A stretch of DNA of 6,980 bases from an uncultured Collinsella sp. (GTDB lineage: Bacteria; Actinomycetota; Coriobacteriia; Coriobacteriales; Coriobacteriaceae), in NCBI GenBank assembly GCA_959596495.1, contig CAUFXK010000090.1:1-6980 (forward strand), given 5' to 3'. Both the position numbers and the translations under genes were made by a program. The notes under the pieces were generated by a model. It was not told where the DNA came from. It worked only from the letters and a program-made list of their open reading frames with translations, and did no database searches. Of this stretch, positions 4,626-6,980 are shown one piece after another. The stretch's first letter is position 1. The number at the start of each line of letters is the position of its first letter.

Positions 4626-6814
4626 TCGATGCGCCCGACTACACCGCTCAGGAGCAGGGCAATCATTCGACCTGGGTATGGCTCCTTGCCGCCCTGGTGG
4701 GTATAGCGCTCTCGGTTGTCGCCGGCATGATGAGCTACGGCTACACCACGGCCCAGGCCGAGCAGCGCTTTGCCGACGTTGTCGACTACGTGGCGACGCA
4801 GAGCCTTTCCTACGATGCGTTTAACAGCGCCTATGTGACCAAAAACCTGATTCGCGTGATGGAGATTGCCGGAGAGGTAGCGCGCGATATAAAGCGCGAC
4901 GGCTCGGTGGATAATGCCGCGCTGGAGCAATATGCTGACCAGTTCAACGTGAGCGCACTGATCGTGACGGACGCATCGGGCAATTTGGTGTCCGAGTCCT
5001 CGACGGATGGCGTGGACTACGAGTCGCTTGCTGCGTATCTCAAAGAGGCACCCGTGCTGGAGGTGGCAACCCATCCGCTTAAGTCCTATACCGCCCGCAT
5101 CACGCTTGCGGATGATTCGGTCGCAGACATTGGCTGTGTAACCCGGCAGGATGGCGAGGGTATCGTTATCTCGGTAAGGCATCAGAGCGCGAAGGCAGTT
5201 GCAAGCAATACACTCAAACTGCAGAGCCTGCTTGATGGCTATGAAACCATCGATAGCGGCAATATCGTGATCGAAAACGATGGCAAGGTCGTTGCGACCA
5301 ATGCCGTCGAACCTACCGTATTGGGCGTGTTCGACCTGCCCGCGACGGACGCCATCATTGTTGACGAAATTAAGGATCGATGCCTGCCCGGCAAAGTCCG
5401 ACTGGTCAACGTCAACGGCGAGTGGTATTTGGGCACATACGGCAAAGCGCAAAAATTCTACGTGTACACCTATGCCTCGGCGCAGCGCTACTTTGAGGTC
5501 GTCGCGGCTGTCGCTGCCGGCGTGCTGGTGCTCTACAGCGGTGTTGTAGCCACTGTTGTGATGGTGCGTCGCCGCGCTGATCGTCGACGTTTGGCGGACT
5601 TGCTGCAGCAGGAGCGCGACTATGGCGACAAGCTGGCAAAGGCGGCGCGTGAGGCCTCGTCTGCCAACTCGGCAAAGACGGAGTTCCTGCGTCGCATGAG
5701 CCACGATCTGCGCACGCCCATCAACGGCATTCGCGGCATGGTTGAGGTCGGCGATGCCAATGCGGACGATCTGCAAAAGCAGACCGAGTGCCGCTCAAAG
5801 ATCTGGACGGCATCGGGACTGCTGCTCGACCTTGCGAATGAGGCCCTGGATATGAGTCGCCTGGAGAGCGGGCAGGTCGACCTGGAGCTTGTTCCCACAA
5901 ATTTGGTGACCCTCAACCACGAGGTGCGCGATATTCTGGAGCGCCAGGCCGAGGAGCGCCTGGTGACAATTATCTGCGATCAGCAGACGCTTAATCATCC
6001 CTATGCGCGGGTGAGCGTGACGCACCTCAAACGCTTGTTGCTCAATATTGCCGGCAATGCCGTCAAGTACAATCGCCGGGGCGGCTATGTTCGCCTGGCG
6101 TGCCGCGAGGTGGAGCCAGCGGATGGCGTTCCTGTCTATGAATACACGATTGCCGATAACGGTATTGGCATGAGTGAGGAGTTTCAACAGCACCTCTACG
6201 AGCCGTTTTGTCGCGAGGAGCAGCAGGTGGAAGGCGCTTCATCGGGAACTGGCCTGGGTGCGCCTATTGCCAAACAGTTGGTCGAGCTTATGGGCGGAAC
6301 CATGAGCTTTTCGAGCATCTTGGGGCAGGGGACGACGTTTACCATACGTCTGCCGTTTGAGAAGTGCAAGTGCTCCGAGATTCCTCAGGCAGTGCGCGTG
6401 AATGCGGGCGACGGCGATGCGCTCCAGGGCTTGCGCGTTTTGCTCGTAGAGGATAACGACCTGAATGCCGAGATCGCACAGTTTACGCTCGCCCGCGCCG
6501 GTGCCGTCGTGACGCATGCTAAGGATGGTGAGTCTGCCGTCGAGATGTTTGCCGCGAGCGCGCCGCACGAGTACGACGTGGTGTTGATGGATATCATGAT
6601 GCCCGGTATCGATGGCCTTGAGGCCACGCGTCGGATTCGAGCGCTCGATCGCGAGGATGCCGCGACCACGCCGATTATCGCCGTGAGCGCCAACGCCTTT
6701 GCCGACGATCGCAGGCTTTCGCGTGAGGCGGGCATGAACGCGCACCTGAGTAAACCAGTGAGTTCGCAGGAGCTCGTTGAGGCGCTTGCGCACATAGCCG
6801 CCGACGCTTCATAA
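4622..6814 (+). CDS. Hybrid sensor histidine kinase with C-terminal receiver domain
   Basis: A 730-residue membrane kinase. Domains in order: short cytoplasmic N-terminus, TM1 about 17-40, extracytoplasmic region about 41-290, TM2 about 291-315, a charged linker helix 316-355, the HisKA dimer domain with phospho-acceptor H361 (MSHDLRTPINGI), then the HATPase domain. The latter shows the N box around N479 (NIAGNAVKY), the G1 box D512-N-G-I-G, the F box YEPFCREE and the G2 box GTGLGAPIA (542-550). The receiver domain (604-726) has E610-D611, phospho-acceptor D657 (VVLMDIMMPG), S689 and K711. The kinase is expected to autophosphorylate H361 and pass phosphate to D657; no Hpt or DNA-binding output follows, so a separate partner is needed. 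The outer region holds two similar strand motifs, LIVTDASGNLVSE (113-125) and IVIENDGKVVATN (215-227), suggesting a double-Cache fold. GTG start with a strong ribosome binding site; translationally coupled to the lipoprotein. Confidence 0.95.
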   Translation: MIDAPDYTAQEQGNHSTWVWLLAALVGIALSVVAGMMSYGYTTAQAEQRFADVVDYVATQSLSYDAFNSAYVTKNLIRVMEIAGEVARDIKRDGSVDNAALEQYADQFNVSALIVTDASGNLVSESSTDGVDYESLAAYLKEAPVLEVATHPLKSYTARITLADDSVADIGCVTRQDGEGIVISVRHQSAKAVASNTLKLQSLLDGYETIDSGNIVIENDGKVVATNAVEPTVLGVFDLPATDAIIVDEIKDRCLPGKVRLVNVNGEWYLGTYGKAQKFYVYTYASAQRYFEVVAAVAAGVLVLYSGVVATVVMVRRRADRRRLADLLQQERDYGDKLAKAAREASSANSAKTEFLRRMSHDLRTPINGIRGMVEVGDANADDLQKQTECRSKIWTASGLLLDLANEALDMSRLESGQVDLELVPTNLVTLNHEVRDILERQAEERLVTIICDQQTLNHPYARVSVTHLKRLLLNIAGNAVKYNRRGGYVRLACREVEPADGVPVYEYTIADNGIGMSEEFQQHLYEPFCREEQQVEGASSGTGLGAPIAKQLVELMGGTMSFSSILGQGTTFTIRLPFEKCKCSEIPQAVRVNAGDGDALQGLRVLLVEDNDLNAEIAQFTLARAGAVVTHAKDGESAVEMFAASAPHEYDVVLMDIMMPGIDGLEATRRIRALDREDAATTPIIAVSANAFADDRRLSREAGMNAHLSKPVSSQELVEALAHIAADAS

Positions 6815-6816
6815 GC

Positions 6817-6856
6817 ATATGGCCCGGTTCCAAGGTGGGTTGGAACCGGGCCATAT
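6817..6856. terminator. Perfect 16-bp hairpin, probable bidirectional terminator
   Basis: ATATGGCCCGGTTCCA (6817-6832) and TGGAACCGGGCCATAT (6841-6856) pair without mismatch around an 8-base loop; with a one-base bulge the stem can extend to AGC/GCT. It starts three bases after the kinase stop codon and lies 27 bp from the stop of the converging minus-strand gene, so it can serve both. No long T-run follows in either direction. Confidence 0.75.
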
Positions 6857-6883
6857 TGCTATTGATGAGGCTTGCTGAGGGGC

Positions 6884-6980
6884 TTACTTTTCGTGAATCT
6901 GCTTACCGCAGAGATGCTCAATCGTAATCTCGTAGAGTTGGACGCCCTTGATGTCTTTGGCGATTTCCTCCTCGACTTCT
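6884..6980 (-). CDS. C-terminal end of an unidentified protein (partial)
   Basis: A minus-strand frame enters at the right edge and ends at TAA (6886-6884), giving 31 residues that finish ...YEITIEHLCGKQIHEK. An acidic start (EVEEEIAKD) is followed by a strand-like segment VQLYEITIEHL and a single cysteine. Codons mostly end in G or C, like the neighbouring genes, and the stop lies just beyond the shared terminator hairpin, both of which support a real gene. I do not recognise the family from this fragment. The gene converges on the sensor operon and is not part of it. Confidence 0.65.
   Translation of the reverse strand, partial: EVEEEIAKDIKGVQLYEITIEHLCGKQIHEK

Noticed and set aside
4529..5776. 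415-codon open frame on the minus strand
   Set aside because: It is antisense to the 3' end of the lipoprotein gene and the sensor half of the kinase gene. It has low-complexity composition, no motif, and conflicts with the clear kinase frame.

Overview
The window reads as an ordinary chromosomal stretch of a high-GC Gram-positive bacterium, most likely a gut Coriobacteriia of the Collinsella type. This rests on GC-rich third codon positions, actinobacterial promoter habits (one apparently leaderless gene), a lipoprotein plus hybrid kinase sensory pair, and intergenic repeats with a TTTAAG-NN-CGTCCCCAA core that I associate with Collinsella. That taxonomic call is recollection and inference; there is no rRNA in the window to prove it.

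Layout. Positions 1-280 are intergenic and repeat-rich: a nested palindrome of about 150 bp, then two tandem copies of a 30-bp repeat that stop at the glutaredoxin stop codon. On the minus strand lie a small CPYC glutaredoxin (281-526) and, upstream of it, a regulator that joins an XRE helix-turn-helix, a zinc ribbon and a TipAS-like ligand-binding domain (578-1405). A 142-bp divergent region holds a minus-strand promoter, a perfect 15-bp palindrome touching its -35, and a -10 box placed for leaderless transcription of trmO (1548-2285, tRNA t6A37 methyltransferase). Next on the plus strand is a MalY/PatB-type PLP lyase/aminotransferase (2398-3612). Its Shine-Dalgarno overlaps one arm of a perfect 10-bp inverted repeat. 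A GC-rich hairpin closes this block.

The second plus-strand unit starts from an extended -10 promoter near 3706. It encodes a family-3 solute-binding lipoprotein (3756-4625), overlapping by 4 bp a hybrid sensor histidine kinase with a receiver domain (4622-6814). No ABC permease or ATPase is present in the window, so the pair looks like a split receptor: a tethered binding protein reporting to a membrane kinase. The kinase also carries an extracytoplasmic region with two Cache-like strand motifs. A 16-bp perfect hairpin ends the unit and faces the 3' end of an unidentified minus-strand gene (6884-6980).

Points most worth following: the split binding-protein/kinase receptor, the XRE-zinc ribbon-TipAS regulator with its candidate operator, the inverted repeat that could mask the PLP enzyme's ribosome binding site, and the repeat cluster at the left end.
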